DNA of 5,138 nucleotides from JBBREP01 sp036501845 (GTDB taxonomy: Bacteria; Actinomycetota; Acidimicrobiia; IMCC26256; PALSA-610), in assembly GCA_036501845.1 (NCBI GenBank), contig DASXZO010000060.1, positions 1-5,138 of the forward strand, read 5' to 3'. A program made the position numbers and the translations under genes. How positions within the stretch are numbered: position 1 is the first letter of the stretch; every line of letters starts with the position of its first letter. The notes under the pieces were generated by a model. The model worked only from the letters and a program-made list of their open reading frames with translations. It was not told where the DNA came from and searched no databases. This document shows positions 4,928 to 5,138 of this stretch, one piece after another.

Positions 4928-5138
4928 ACGCGTTGCATTCGCGAGCAAGTCCTTGAATGGTGTGGTCTTTTCGGGACCGGGCTCTTTCGGGAGACCGAGC
5001 ACTCGCTCACCGATGATGTTGCGCTGCACCTGGTCGGTGCCGCCGTAGATCGACGGCCCGGGCGAGAACAGCGTCATCTCCTGCACGAGCCCGCCGCCGA
5101 GCGTGCCCTGTCCCATCACCATTGCGTCGGGACCGATG
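4925..5138 (-). CDS. Acyl-CoA dehydrogenase, C-terminal end (5' part off window)
   Basis: Seventy in-frame residues enter from the right edge (first complete codon at 5137) and end at a TAA. The stretch SIYGGTDQVQRNIIGERVLG followed by LPKEP is the typical C-terminal signature of acyl-CoA dehydrogenases: the GGT contacts flavin, and QRNIIGERVLGLP closes the last helices. The family oxidises acyl-CoA thioesters to enoyl-CoA with FAD; the chain type here is unknown. The residue just before the GT, where medium-chain enzymes carry the catalytic Glu (YEGT), is Gly, so the base, if any, must lie in the missing part, as in the isovaleryl-type arrangement. An internal Met at 5122 is not the start, because the frame stays open and homologous to the edge. 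Confidence 0.9.
   Translation of the reverse strand, partial: IGPDAMVMGQGTLGGGLVQEMTLFSPGPSIYGGTDQVQRNIIGERVLGLPKEPGPEKTTPFKDLLANATR

Overview
The window is high-GC, densely coding DNA with strong third-position GC. This produces long antisense shadow frames opposite real genes. Together with the family types, it suggests a high-GC actinobacterium, possibly of the Acidimicrobiia kind. That placement is inferred from style and gene content, not from a marker gene. I see no rRNA, tRNA, transposase, integrase, phage gene or CRISPR array.

Layout, left to right: (1) Bases 1-585, minus strand: the 5' part of a membrane-anchored or secreted glucosaminidase-domain cell-wall hydrolase whose 3' end lies off the window. 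(2) Bases 681-2168, plus strand: a complete type-B carboxylesterase with an intact Ser-Glu-His triad and a strong Shine-Dalgarno, divergent from the first gene. (3) Bases 2175-2681, minus strand: a YceH/DUF480 winged-helix protein, tail to tail with the esterase across only 6 bases. (4) Bases 2708-3367, plus strand: a histidine-phosphatase (phosphoglycerate mutase-like) enzyme, divergent from the YceH gene across 26 bases. (5) Bases 3368-3549: a convergent gap with a 29-base direct repeat in two copies and GC-rich inverted repeats. (6) Bases 3550-4176, minus strand: a poly-gamma-glutamate hydrolase-family protein. (7) Bases 4210-4863, minus strand: a class I SAM-dependent methyltransferase, upstream of gene 6 in the same direction. 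(8) Bases 4925-5138, minus strand: the C-terminal end of an acyl-CoA dehydrogenase whose 5' part lies off the window.

No single pathway links the genes. They are mostly ordinary housekeeping or accessory enzymes in short units with frequent strand switches. The methyltransferase and the poly-gamma-glutamate hydrolase-family gene may form a two-gene unit.

The least expected structure is a dispersed repeat with a CGGTACCG core. Two direct copies lie in the convergent gap (3371-3399 and 3410-3438), and a third, inverted, partial copy lies at 4891-4912, just upstream of the methyltransferase. The copies bracket exactly the methyltransferase/hydrolase pair. This could mark a cassette boundary, a family of intergenic repeats, or a transcribed RNA or protein-binding motif. 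Several start codons also have a TANNNT hexamer 6-7 bases upstream, the layout expected for leaderless transcripts.
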